Origin: Aminivibrio pyruvatiphilus
GTDB taxonomy: Bacteria > Synergistota > Synergistia > Synergistales > Aminobacteriaceae
Assembly: GCF_004366815.1 (NCBI RefSeq)
Contig: NZ_SORI01000010.1
Span: forward strand, 1-64,000
Direction: 5' to 3'
Length of the DNA: 64,000 nt
Under the pieces are notes generated by a model. The model saw nothing but the letters and a program-made list of their open reading frames with translations, had not been told where the DNA came from and ran no database searches. Positions 15,954 through 23,904 of the stretch are shown here, piece after piece. The position numbers and the translations under genes are program-made. The stretch's first letter is position 1, and every line of letters starts with the position of its first letter.

Positions 15954-18236
15954 TCAGGTTCCCTTCTTTTCTTTTCCGAGGAAAAAACGTTCCAGCAAAA
16001 GTACGTGGGAAAGGAGCTCCCCCCTCGCCCGCCTCTTCGCGGCACTCAGAAAAAGGGCCGCATTCGCTCTCTCCCCATTGCGGAGCCAGGCATGGGCGAG
16101 AAGAGAAAAGTAAACGGCCTGCTCTTGTTCGTCCCGGTCCCCGAAAACAACCGTCCGCCCTTCCTCGTTTCTTCCGAGGATGTAGCTCATGGCAAGGTTC
16201 ATGTAGACGGCACCCTCGTTCGGGTTGAGGGCTACGGCCTCTATGAGGGGAGCCTTGGCTGCAGCCCACCCGGGCACTGTTTCTCTCCCGCCGGGAAGAG
16301 GGACGGAGAGGGGGATATGCCCCTCCAGGGGGCCCTCTTTTACCGGTGTAATGTCCCTCCAGCGGCGTTCACTGAACGGCACGCCGCCGAAAACCCGGTT
16401 ACTCTCCGCGGAAGCTCCGGAAACCGGCGAGGGCGGAAGGAGCATTCTCTTCCAGAAAAAGGAGAAAGCGGTTGAATAATTGCCCCGCCCGAGCTGTTCA
16501 ATTCCCTTCCCCGAAAGAGCTTCGGGGGATTCTTCAGCTGAGGGACCCACCACCCCCGCCGCCCTGCGTCCCTTCTCCCTGCCGGGAGAAGCTTTATCCG
16601 CCCTGGGGGGCTTTGCGGGAGACGATGTCACGGAAGGCTCTCCGTACGCGGAAAGGGAACCCTGTACCGCCGGCCTGGTCTGACCTGCCTGGGGCTGTCC
16701 CTTCTGTCGGGGGCGCACTGCTGGAGCAGGCTTTTTTTTCGGAGTCGGGGACGAGGGAGGAGTCTTGAGTGTTTTCATCCCGTCCTTTGGTGTATTTTTT
16801 TCCTCCTTCGGTGCTTTCTTCTCGTCAGGGACCTTTTTTTCTGCGGTGGGTGGCACAGGGGCATTGTTTCCGGTTTCCGGAACCCTTTCTTTTTCCTTCC
16901 CTTCAGTCGGCTTCGCTTCGGGTGAAAGGGCGGAAAGAGCCTTTTCAGCTTCCGCCAGTGCTGACGCGGCCAGAGAGGAACCGGGATGAAACTCCAGAAC
17001 CGCCCTGTAAAAACCCGCGGCTCCTTCCATGTCGCCGGAGGCTTTCTTCACATCACCTAGTCCCATCAGGGCATCATGGTCGTCGGGCATCAGGTCAAGG
17101 GCCTGAAGAAACCTGTTCCAGCTCTCCTCGAGATCACCGAGACCAAGGGCGGCCCGTCCGAGAAGGACTTTTTCCTTGGAGAGGATATCCCTTTCCAGTC
17201 TTTCTGTTTCTTCGTTCTGAGCTGAAAGCTCTTTCTCCGCCCGTTCAAGATCGGTACGGTATTCTTCTGAAGAGGGCTGCAGGTCCAAAGCCTTTTTGAA
17301 GGCGGAAACGGCCTGGACAAAATCGGACTTCGCCTCGTAGGCCCTGCCCATGCCCGCAAACACAGCGGCATCGGAAGGGTCGAAGTTCACGCTTTCCTGG
17401 AAGGAACGGATGGCATTGTCATAGGAGGACATGGAGAAAAACAAAAAACCGAGTTTTGCATGCACCCGGGGGTCTCCCGGCGCGACCTGAAGACATCGGT
17501 AGTAGGCATCGACCGCCTCTCCCTTCCGTTCAAGCCGTTCGAGAGCTTCCGCTATGCCGAGGAGCGCGTCGAACTCCAGGGGGTTCTTTTCCGCCGCCCG
17601 GTTGTAGTAAACGAGAGCCTGGGCGTAGTCTCCGCCCCTGGAATGTTCCCGGCCTTTCAGGACCAGTTCCCCGGTACTCTCCCTGCCGAAAAGGAAATAG
17701 GCTCCCACCGCCACTGCCGCAGCAGCCATACCGGCGGCGGCCATTCTTTTTCCCCTGCCCGTTTTTCCCGAAGACTCCCTTTCAACGGGTGAAACAAGGG
17801 GGGCAGGATACTCATCCTGCTCGGACAGCAGCAAATCTTCTTCCCCGGGAAGCACAGATTCATCCTGCAGGAACTGCAGATCATCCCCGGAGTTCTGCCG
17901 TATATCCTGACGGCTTTCTTCGTAAGGTGCTTCGGTCCTTTCGGCTTCATCCGGCCCGGAGGAATAAATCCGATTTTCTCTTTCTCCTTCACCGGAAGGA
18001 AGAATTTCATCCCCTTCCGGTGAAGGAGCCGGCGGCTCTGTTTCGGAATACGGCCTTTCGGCCGCTGGCTCTTCAGCGGAAGAACCGTCCTTTACCGAGC
18101 GTCCGCCCCTGTATACGGCAACGGGAAGCCCCAGAAGGGCCGCCACGTCGTCCTGCATTTTCTGTGAAGATTCTTTTCCAGCTTCTTCCGGCTGAATAGG
18201 TTTCTCCCTCAGCCAGTTTTCCAGGTTCCTGTCCAT
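15954..18236 (-). CDS. Large TPR-containing single-pass membrane protein
   Basis: This 760-residue protein has an acidic, disordered N-terminal 160 residues and one transmembrane helix (about 165-183, preceded by KTGRGKR). At least five tetratricopeptide repeats follow (about 190-440; for example DYAQALVYYNRAAEKNPLEF, AVFAGMGRAYEAKSDFVQAV). Then come a long Pro/Lys/Glu-rich linker (about 450-590) and a C-terminal TPR-like helical domain with GAVYMNLAMSYILG. Basic residues before the helix suggest the acidic tail is cytoplasmic and the TPRs lie outside, as in FimV or Tol-Pal-associated scaffolds. I do not recognise a specific family. It forms its own transcription unit between two terminators. 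Confidence 0.75.
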   Translation of the reverse strand: MDRNLENWLREKPIQPEEAGKESSQKMQDDVAALLGLPVAVYRGGRSVKDGSSAEEPAAERPYSETEPPAPSPEGDEILPSGEGERENRIYSSGPDEAERTEAPYEESRQDIRQNSGDDLQFLQDESVLPGEEDLLLSEQDEYPAPLVSPVERESSGKTGRGKRMAAAGMAAAAVAVGAYFLFGRESTGELVLKGREHSRGGDYAQALVYYNRAAEKNPLEFDALLGIAEALERLERKGEAVDAYYRCLQVAPGDPRVHAKLGFLFFSMSSYDNAIRSFQESVNFDPSDAAVFAGMGRAYEAKSDFVQAVSAFKKALDLQPSSEEYRTDLERAEKELSAQNEETERLERDILSKEKVLLGRAALGLGDLEESWNRFLQALDLMPDDHDALMGLGDVKKASGDMEGAAGFYRAVLEFHPGSSLAASALAEAEKALSALSPEAKPTEGKEKERVPETGNNAPVPPTAEKKVPDEKKAPKEEKNTPKDGMKTLKTPPSSPTPKKKPAPAVRPRQKGQPQAGQTRPAVQGSLSAYGEPSVTSSPAKPPRADKASPGREKGRRAAGVVGPSAEESPEALSGKGIEQLGRGNYSTAFSFFWKRMLLPPSPVSGASAESNRVFGGVPFSERRWRDITPVKEGPLEGHIPLSVPLPGGRETVPGWAAAKAPLIEAVALNPNEGAVYMNLAMSYILGRNEEGRTVVFGDRDEQEQAVYFSLLAHAWLRNGERANAALFLSAAKRRARGELLSHVLLLERFFLGKEKKGT

Positions 18237-18331
18237 TGCCCCACCCCTTGGTGAACCGGAATCCTTTCAAGTGTACTAAAAAAACGATTTCCGGGCCAGT
18301 CCCGAAAAAACGGCATTGAAATGAAGGGCAC

Positions 18332-18363
18332 AAAAAAAGCCTTTCTCTTTCGGAGAAAGGCTT
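18332..18363 (-). terminator. Terminator of tRNA-Leu
   Basis: Eleven-base arms AAGCCTTTCTC/GAGAAAGGCTT (18337-18347, 18353-18363) with a 5-nt loop are followed by a T run on the minus strand, 12 bp beyond the tRNA CCA. Confidence 0.9.
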
Positions 18364-18374
18364 CTTTTCTGCAA

Positions 18375-18461
18375 TGGTGCGGAGGGGGAGACTCGAACTC
18401 CCACAGCCCTGCGGCCACAAGGTCCTTAGCCTTGCGCGTCTACCTGTTCCGCCACCCCCGC
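18375..18461 (-). tRNA. tRNA-Leu (AAG)
   Basis: This 87-nt class II tRNA has acceptor GCGGGGG/CCTCCGC, the D arm TGGCGGAACAGGTAGACGC typical of leucine, and anticodon stem CAAGG/CCTTG around loop CTAAGGA (anticodon AAG). It also has a long variable arm, T arm GGGAGTTCGAGTCTCCC and encoded CCA. An A at position 34 is uncommon in bacteria outside tRNA-Arg(ACG). It would have to be edited to inosine by TadA to read CUU, CUC and CUA. Confidence 0.95.
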
Positions 18462-18473
18462 GCAACGACGGAT

Positions 18474-18502
18474 ATTATAATCGCCCTTTTCAAGAGAGTC
18501 AA
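18474..18502 (-). promoter_or_regulatory. Promoter of tRNA-Leu
   Basis: The minus strand shows TTGACT (18497-18502), 17 bp, TATAAT (18474-18479), 11 of 12 consensus bases. It lies in the short gap after rplS. Confidence 0.9.
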
Positions 18503-18521
18503 GAGACCGGGGAGAAGAAAA

Positions 18522-18869
18522 CTAAAATTCTCTTCTCTCCTTGATCCTGGCGGATTTCCCGCTCCTCTTCCTGAGATAGTAAAGTTTTGCCCTGCGGACT
18601 TTGCCCAGCCTCTTCACTTCAATCTGGCTGATAGAGGGGCAATGCAGGGGGAAAACCCTCTCCACGCCCACGCCGCTGGACACTTTTCTCACGGTGAAGG
18701 TCTCGCTGAGCCCCCCGTGCTTCCTGGCGATGACAACGCCTTCGAACACCTGGATACGTTCCCTCGTACCTTCCTTAACCTTCACGTGCACCCGAACGGT
18801 GTCTCCCGAGCGGAAATCGGGGACGTCGCTCTTCAGATACTTCTTTTCCACAAGACTGATTACGTCCAT
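18522..18869 (-). CDS. rplS: 50S ribosomal protein L19
   Basis: This 115-residue protein matches L19 throughout, with [26 protein letters not shown] and [32 protein letters not shown]. It sits at the 30S-50S interface of the ribosome. AAGGAGGGCATATACA precedes the ATG at 18869. It closes the ylxM-ffh-rpsP-khpA-rimM-trmD-rplS operon, a gene order common to many bacteria. The tRNA-Leu promoter follows, with no obvious separate terminator. Confidence 0.97.
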   Translation of the reverse strand: MDVISLVEKKYLKSDVPDFRSGDTVRVHVKVKEGTRERIQVFEGVVIARKHGGLSETFTVRKVSSGVGVERVFPLHCPSISQIEVKRLGKVRRAKLYYLRKRSGKSARIKERREF

Positions 18870-18919
18870 TGTATATGCCCTCCTTGCGTCCATTTCTCTC
18901 TTCATTTTTTCAACATTTT

Positions 18920-20179
18920 TCAACGCCATCCGAAAAAACGGTCCAGCACTACGCCCACGGCTGTCCTGACCGAAAGATGGTTGTAATCGCCGAATCCTCC
19001 CGAAAGAGGCTGCAGCACTATGTGGCACCGGCCGAGCACCTCTTCGTGGAGTCCCGACCCTGTTCCGAAGACAAAAAGCACCGGCTTTTTCTCCCGAAGA
19101 ATTCTTCTTTTGGCTTCGAGCCAGTGAAAACCGCCTTCCCTCCGGCGGGCGGTGGTCCCAATGATCAGGGGAGGTTCTTTTTCCCTCCTGGTCACCCATT
19201 CCGTCGCCCTGTCGAGAGAAGGGAAAATCTTGATTGTGCCGAAGGCCTCTTTTCTGTCGGGATTGACATCTCCTCCGGTACCGCCGGTCCAGTGGGCAGC
19301 CATGGTCTTGACAAGATCCCTCTGGCTTGCCAGCGGTGTTGTCACAAGAAACCTGTCAAGGCCGTAGGTCCTGCATGAACGGCCAATGTCTGAAAGATCC
19401 AGTCCCGTGACCGCCGCCGTCGTTTTTTCGCCTTTTCTGTCAAGTACCGGCGAATGCACCAGGGCGGCGTAAACACCTTTCGGCAGATACTGCCGGATAT
19501 TGGCCTTACTGATCAGTTCAGGCCTCCTGGCAAGGGTTCTGGCGGCCGCTTCGCTCCTGCGCCAGTTCTCAATCTCCGCGGCATGTCCCGAGAGAAGCAC
19601 ATCCGGAGCAGGCACCCCATCCCATTCGGAAGGGCGGGTGTAGTGGGGATGATCGAGCATCCCCCGGAAAAAGGAGTCCTCCACCACCGCCGACTCTTTC
19701 CCGATAACCCCGGGAACAAGCCTGGCCATGGCATCGATGACGGCCATGGCGGGAATTTCACCGCCGGTGAGGACAAAGTCCCCCATGGAAATTTCCCGGT
19801 CCACCCGTTTTTCGATAAAACGTTCATCGAGCCCCTCGTAATGACCGCAGATGATCACCACGTGATCTCTTGCGGCGAGAGTCTCGACGATTTCCTGTGA
19901 CAGGAGGTCTCCCTGGGGAGACGGGCAGACTACATACGCAGGCCCTTTCCCGGCCTCAACCGTATCGAGGGCTTTTTCGAGGACATCCGGCAGAAGAACC
20001 ATTCCTCCGCCGCCTCCGAAGGCATAATCGTCCACCTGCCTGTAATTCCCGGTGCCGAAATCCCTCAGGTCCACCACGTCAACGCGGATAAAGCCGTTCC
20101 GGATCGCCCTCCCGATCATGCTTTCGGAAAGAAAATCCCGGAAAAAACCGGGAAAGGCGGTGACGATCGTTACGTTCAC
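18920..20179 (-). CDS. trmD: tRNA (guanine-37-N1) methyltransferase TrmD fused to a second SPOUT domain
   Basis: Residues 1 to about 230 are TrmD, which methylates N1 of G37 in tRNAs to prevent frameshifting. They include FGGGGGMVL, the knot segment [10 protein letters not shown] (111-120), [10 protein letters not shown] (132-141) and LDHPHYTRP (175-183). Residues about 230-419 form an added domain like the small SPOUT RNA methyltransferase found next to trmD in Thermotoga and other bacteria (PF09936/COG4752 type), with [29 protein letters not shown] and the knot-end [20 protein letters not shown]. The GTG start at 20179 overlaps the rimM stop (GTGA). The second domain's target RNA is unknown to me. 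Confidence 0.9.
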   Translation of the reverse strand: MNVTIVTAFPGFFRDFLSESMIGRAIRNGFIRVDVVDLRDFGTGNYRQVDDYAFGGGGGMVLLPDVLEKALDTVEAGKGPAYVVCPSPQGDLLSQEIVETLAARDHVVIICGHYEGLDERFIEKRVDREISMGDFVLTGGEIPAMAVIDAMARLVPGVIGKESAVVEDSFFRGMLDHPHYTRPSEWDGVPAPDVLLSGHAAEIENWRRSEAAARTLARRPELISKANIRQYLPKGVYAALVHSPVLDRKGEKTTAAVTGLDLSDIGRSCRTYGLDRFLVTTPLASQRDLVKTMAAHWTGGTGGDVNPDRKEAFGTIKIFPSLDRATEWVTRREKEPPLIIGTTARRREGGFHWLEAKRRILREKKPVLFVFGTGSGLHEEVLGRCHIVLQPLSGGFGDYNHLSVRTAVGVVLDRFFGWR

Positions 20180-20718
20180 GATTCCCAGAGCCCCTCGATG
20201 AGGGAAATCCTCATTTCTCTTCTGTCAAGGTCCACTCCCGCGATAAACTCCCTTACCGCAGGTATGAAATGATCGGTTCCCGCTTCGTCGCGCACGACGT
20301 AGAGGTCGTTCTCTCCCGCCGGAAACACCTCGGATACCGTTCCCAGCACATCGCCGGTTGAATGATCCACCACCGTCATCCCTATAAGGTCGTCAACCCA
20401 GAAAGCTCCTTCCTCGAGAGGATACCTCTCCTCGGGGAAGATTTCCACGGTCGCCCCCACAAGGGCCTCAGCTCCGTTCCTGTCCGTCACTTCCTTTGTC
20501 CCGGCCACCACGATTCCCTTGCTGTCAAGAAACCGGACCGAAAGAAGAGTCAGTTCCGCCCGGAGCGTTCCGTCGCTCCCGTACAGCCTGAGCGTGTCCA
20601 TATCGGCAAACCGTGCGGGATTGTCGGTCTGCGCGTGGATTTTGAGCTCTCCACGCAAACCCTGCGCCCCCACGACACGTCCGATCAGAACCCTATTCGT
20701 CCTCAACGATGTCCACAT
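20176..20718 (-). CDS. rimM: 16S rRNA processing/ribosome maturation factor RimM
   Basis: This 180-residue protein has the RimM N-terminal barrel (VLIGRVVGAQGLRGELKIH) and the PRC-like C-terminal barrel (FWVDDLIGMTVVDH; DLYVVRD; IPAVREFIAGVDLDRREM). It binds S19 and helps mature the 30S head. The ATG at 20718 overlaps the khpA end by 26 bp; a TTG at 20706 is an alternative start. The stop overlaps the trmD start. Confidence 0.92.
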   Translation of the reverse strand: MWTSLRTNRVLIGRVVGAQGLRGELKIHAQTDNPARFADMDTLRLYGSDGTLRAELTLLSVRFLDSKGIVVAGTKEVTDRNGAEALVGATVEIFPEERYPLEEGAFWVDDLIGMTVVDHSTGDVLGTVSEVFPAGENDLYVVRDEAGTDHFIPAVREFIAGVDLDRREMRISLIEGLWES

Positions 20719-20941
20719 CCACCCGGTCGTTGACCTTCACCGCAGCCGCCTTCGCAAGAAGACGGACGGCGTTGATCGTCGCACCGCGTTTTCCGATCAC
20801 ACGGCCCACGTCATCGGGGGCGACGTGAATCGTAACGGCCGTCACGCCCCGGTCGTCAGTCTCGGCTTCGACCCTGACACTGTCCGGATCTGTTACGAGG
20901 CGCCTGACGATGAATTCGACGAGCTCCCTGTAGTCGGGCAT
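20693..20941 (-). CDS. khpA: KH-domain RNA-binding protein KhpA (YlqC family)
   Basis: This 82-residue protein has a single KH domain with VGRVIGKRGATINAVRLL, where GKRG is the GxxG RNA-binding loop. The family is a small global RNA chaperone that often pairs with KhpB/Jag. It sits 2 bp after rpsP in the ffh-trmD operon, its usual location. Confidence 0.93.
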   Translation of the reverse strand: MPDYRELVEFIVRRLVTDPDSVRVEAETDDRGVTAVTIHVAPDDVGRVIGKRGATINAVRLLAKAAAVKVNDRVDVDIVEDE

Positions 20942-20943
20942 GA

Positions 20944-21219
20944 CTATTCGGCCTGCTTCTTGCCCGCCTCGAATTTCTCCCAGACGCCCGACTTCTTCAG
21001 CAGTCCCCTGGCCGTATCGGAAGCTGTCGCTCCGACAGTCAGCCAATAAACGGCCCTTTCTTCATTGACGGTGATTTTCGCGGGTTCCGTCATGGGGTCA
21101 TACGTCCCGAGAAGCTCAATGAACCTTCCATCCCTGGGAGAGCGGGAATCCGCAACAACCAAACGGTAAAACGGGGCCTTCTTCCGTCCATGACGGGCAA
21201 GGCGAATACGTACTGCCAT
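20944..21219 (-). CDS. rpsP: 30S ribosomal protein S16
   Basis: This 91-residue protein begins [26 protein letters not shown]-like and continues through GTYDPM, the S16 signature. It is a 30S assembly protein. It lies between ffh (81 bp upstream) and khpA (2 bp downstream). Confidence 0.97.
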   Translation of the reverse strand: MAVRIRLARHGRKKAPFYRLVVADSRSPRDGRFIELLGTYDPMTEPAKITVNEERAVYWLTVGATASDTARGLLKKSGVWEKFEAGKKQAE

Positions 21220-21300
21220 ATACCATACACCTCCTAAAAGAATACCGGATCACACCTGGGAATTGCTTCTTTCTCCCGGCGGTCCGTGACCGGACACTGC

Positions 21301-22656
21301 CTACTTGAACCGGAAGCCTCCGCCTCCGAAGAGACCCTTCGGGAGACGAAATCCTTTGTCTCCCTGCTTCCCGAACTGCTTCCATAGTTTCCGCATCTGC
21401 TCGTACTGAGCAAGAAGCTGGTTCACCATCTGCACCGATGTACCGGACCCCTGGGCTATCCGCCGCCGCCTGCTTCCCTTTATTACGGCGGGGTTTCGCC
21501 GCTCCTCCCGTGTCATGGACTGGATGACGGCCTTCGACTGCTTCATCCGCTTCGGGTCGAGGTCATCGCTTCCCATTCCCTTCATCCTGCTGAAGCCGGG
21601 AATCATCTCCATAACCTTGTCCAGGGGGCCCATCTTTTCTATCTGCTCGAACTGAAGGAGGAGATCCTCCAGGGTGAACTTCTTTTGCTTAAGGCTTTCA
21701 GCGATCTTTTCCGCGCCGCCGGAGTCCGCCATTTCCCTGATCTTCTCGGCGAGCCCCATCACGTCGCCCATGCCCATGATCCTCTGAGCCATGCGCCTGG
21801 AATCGAACACTTCCAGGGCGTCTGTTCCCTCCCCGACACCGGCGAGTTTGACAGGGACTCCTGTGACCTGCCGGATGGCAAGGGCTGCGCCTCCGCGGGC
21901 ATCACCGTCAAGCTTCGAAAGGACCACTCCGGTGAGGCTGAGTTTTTCATGGAACGCCGAAGCAACCTTCACCGCTTCCTGGCCCGTCATGGCATCCACC
22001 ACGAGAAGAACTTCCGTAGGCGGCAGCTGCCGTTTCATCGCCGCAAGCTCTTCCATGAGCTCTTCATCGGCGTGAAGCCTTCCGGCCGTGTCAAGAAGGA
22101 TAACGTCATGCAGCCTTTCCGAGGCGAACCTGACCGCTCCCCGGACGACGGAAAGAACGTCCGACTCCCCCGCCGCAGGACCGAAAAAGCCTATCTTCGA
22201 CTGCTCGGCAAGAATCCTGAGCTGCTCCACGGCGGCCGGCCTTCTGAGGTCGCAGGCCACCACGAGGGGTTTATGTCCGCTGGAAAGTTTTTTTGCAATT
22301 TTCACCGTGGTGGTGGTTTTTCCGCCGCCCTGGAGTCCGACCATGAGGTAAACCGACGGGGGCCTGGGCGAAATGACCAGTGGGGCGGGTTCGGTACCCA
22401 TGAGCTCCGAAAGCTCCTCGTAGACAATGGCCGTAACCTGCTGGCCGGGAGTAATGGATTCGAGGACATCCTTGCCGACCGCCCTGGTTTTGATGGCTTC
22501 GACGAGGGTTTTCACAACCTTGTAATCCACGTCGGCTTCAAGGAGCCCCCTCCGGACCTCCCTGAGGGCACTGTCAACATCGGATTCGGAAAGCTTGCCC
22601 CGGCTCTTCAGTTTGGCGAAAACGCCTTCCAGGCGTTCACGAAGTGCGTCGAACAT
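21301..22656 (-). CDS. ffh: Signal recognition particle protein Ffh
   Basis: This 451-residue SRP54 GTPase has an N-domain helical bundle and a G domain with GLQGGGKTTTTVKIA (P loop), DLRRPAAVEQL, DTAGRLH and TKLD-equivalent SKLDGDARGG. The methionine-rich M domain ends in MGSDDLDPKRMKQSKAVIQSM and RRRRIAQGSGTSVQMVN. It targets nascent membrane proteins to FtsY. GGAGGAAGACCACG precedes the ATG at 22656, which overlaps the end of ylxM by 20 bp. Confidence 0.97.
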   Translation of the reverse strand: MFDALRERLEGVFAKLKSRGKLSESDVDSALREVRRGLLEADVDYKVVKTLVEAIKTRAVGKDVLESITPGQQVTAIVYEELSELMGTEPAPLVISPRPPSVYLMVGLQGGGKTTTTVKIAKKLSSGHKPLVVACDLRRPAAVEQLRILAEQSKIGFFGPAAGESDVLSVVRGAVRFASERLHDVILLDTAGRLHADEELMEELAAMKRQLPPTEVLLVVDAMTGQEAVKVASAFHEKLSLTGVVLSKLDGDARGGAALAIRQVTGVPVKLAGVGEGTDALEVFDSRRMAQRIMGMGDVMGLAEKIREMADSGGAEKIAESLKQKKFTLEDLLLQFEQIEKMGPLDKVMEMIPGFSRMKGMGSDDLDPKRMKQSKAVIQSMTREERRNPAVIKGSRRRRIAQGSGTSVQMVNQLLAQYEQMRKLWKQFGKQGDKGFRLPKGLFGGGGFRFK

Positions 22657-22993
22657 CGTGGTCTTCCTCCGGTCGTGGATTCGTTCCGGTGCTTCCCGGT
22701 TTTTCTTCGAGGGCCCTGCGGAGCGTGCGGATTTCTTCCTCGAGCCCCTCTTCCCTGCGATGAAAACCGAGGAGCGCTTCAAGTTCTTCCAGTTTTTCCC
22801 GGCTCCTTGAAATGAGGTCGTGCACGGCCTGCCTGCTTGCCCCAAGTTTTTCAGCCGTTTCGGAAAGGGAAAGATCGGAGAACTCGTGAAGCTCCCAGGC
22901 TTCTCTCTGCTTTTCCGTCAGCAGCGGGCAATAAAGATCGTACAGCTGGTTGACGAAAAGCCTTCTCGACAGAATCAGTTCTTCCTTTTCCAA
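22637..22993 (-). CDS. ylxM: YlxM-type SRP-associated helix-turn-helix protein
   Basis: This 118-residue protein of the YlxM/UPF0122 family has a sigma-factor-like helix-turn-helix (LSLSETAEKLGASRQAVHDLISRSREKLEEL). The family is encoded just before ffh and can stimulate Ffh activity. I chose a TTG start at 22993 because GGGGAGGTG lies 5-7 nt upstream. It leads the operon behind a perfect consensus promoter. Confidence 0.85.
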   Translation of the reverse strand: MEKEELILSRRLFVNQLYDLYCPLLTEKQREAWELHEFSDLSLSETAEKLGASRQAVHDLISRSREKLEELEALLGFHRREEGLEEEIRTLRRALEEKPGSTGTNPRPEEDHDVRRTS

Positions 22994-23018
22994 TACAGCA
23001 CCTCCCCGAAACAGAGGA

Positions 23019-23047
23019 ATTATAGACGGCCCTCCTTCACCTGTCAA
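23019..23047 (-). promoter_or_regulatory. Consensus sigma-70 promoter of the ylxM-ffh-rplS operon
   Basis: The minus strand shows TTGACA (23042-23047), 17 bp, TATAAT (23019-23024), a perfect consensus. It lies about 25 bp upstream of the ylxM start, so the leader is short. Confidence 0.93.
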
Positions 23048-23154
23048 GAAATACTTCTTTACACCCCCTTCAGAAAACCGGGGGATGGACAAAGGGAATG
23101 TTTCTTGGCATCATAAGCGGAATACGATAAACGGTACCTGAAGGAGGAAGAGCC

Positions 23155-23811
23155 ATGAACGGAAGTCCTTTTGACGCGGCCCGGAAAAAGCACTGGAGAA
23201 CCCTCGGTCCTACTGTAGCCGCGAATCTTGCGGCAAAAGGGTTTGAAGCTGTCTATGCGGATTCCAGGGAAGAAGCCCTGGCCGAAGTGCTGAAGCTGAT
23301 CCCTGCAGGTGCCTCCGTCGGAGTCCCGGGAAGCGTTACCATCAGGGAAATAGGTGCCATGGACGCCCTGTCCGAAAGGGGATGCTCCGTCATACATCAC
23401 TGGGATCCTTCCCTTTCCCCGGAAGAAAGGCTCCAGAAACTCCAGGACGAACTTCTCGCTGATTTTTTCCTGACAAGCTCCAACGCGGTTACAAAAGACG
23501 GCATGCTCGTAAACATCGACGGGAACGGCAACAGGGTCAGCGGCATGGCGTGGGGGAAAAATACCCTTGTCTTCGTCATAGGGATGAACAAGATAACCGC
23601 TGACCTGGATGAGGCCATCTCCCGGACCAGAAACACCGCGACTCCTCCCAACGCGCTCAGGCTCGGGCTGGAAACCCCCTGTACGAAAACGGGCCACTGC
23701 GTGAACTGTTCTTCCGAGGAAAGGGTATGCAAGGCGCTTCTTATTCTTGAACGGGCCACGGGCGGCAGGAAAACTCACGTCATCCTCGTTGGGGAAGATC
23801 TCGGCTTCTAG
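23155..23811 (+). CDS. LUD-domain protein (LutC/DUF162 family)
   Basis: This 218-residue protein carries the LUD fold seen in LutC and related lactate-utilisation proteins: FEAVYADSREEALAEVLKLIPAGASVGVPGSVTIREIG, DFFLTSSNAVTKDG and NIDGNGNRVSGMAWG. A cysteine cluster near the C terminus (CTKTGHCVNC and a following ERVC) could hold metal or a redox site, as in stand-alone LUD proteins of anaerobes. No lutA/lutB partners are nearby. AAGGAGGAAGAGCC precedes the ATG. The next gene is an asparaginase-like protein in the same direction, 93 bp on. Confidence 0.8.
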   Translation: MNGSPFDAARKKHWRTLGPTVAANLAAKGFEAVYADSREEALAEVLKLIPAGASVGVPGSVTIREIGAMDALSERGCSVIHHWDPSLSPEERLQKLQDELLADFFLTSSNAVTKDGMLVNIDGNGNRVSGMAWGKNTLVFVIGMNKITADLDEAISRTRNTATPPNALRLGLETPCTKTGHCVNCSSEERVCKALLILERATGGRKTHVILVGEDLGF

Positions 23812-23904
23812 GGGACCTGAAGCCCCCCCCCGCTGCATGTGCTTTTTACAGCCGTTTAGTGTAAACTTGCCCCGAAACTGAAGTGCGGGGAGGAGGAAAT
23901 AAAC

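Noticed and set aside
18375-18461. tRNA-Leu as an attachment site for an integrated element
   Set aside because: No integrase and no duplicated tRNA 3' end is visible nearby; flanking genes are housekeeping.
18321-18986. Plus-strand open frame of 221 codons across tRNA-Leu and rplS
   Set aside because: It is antisense to a clear tRNA and a clear ribosomal protein gene.
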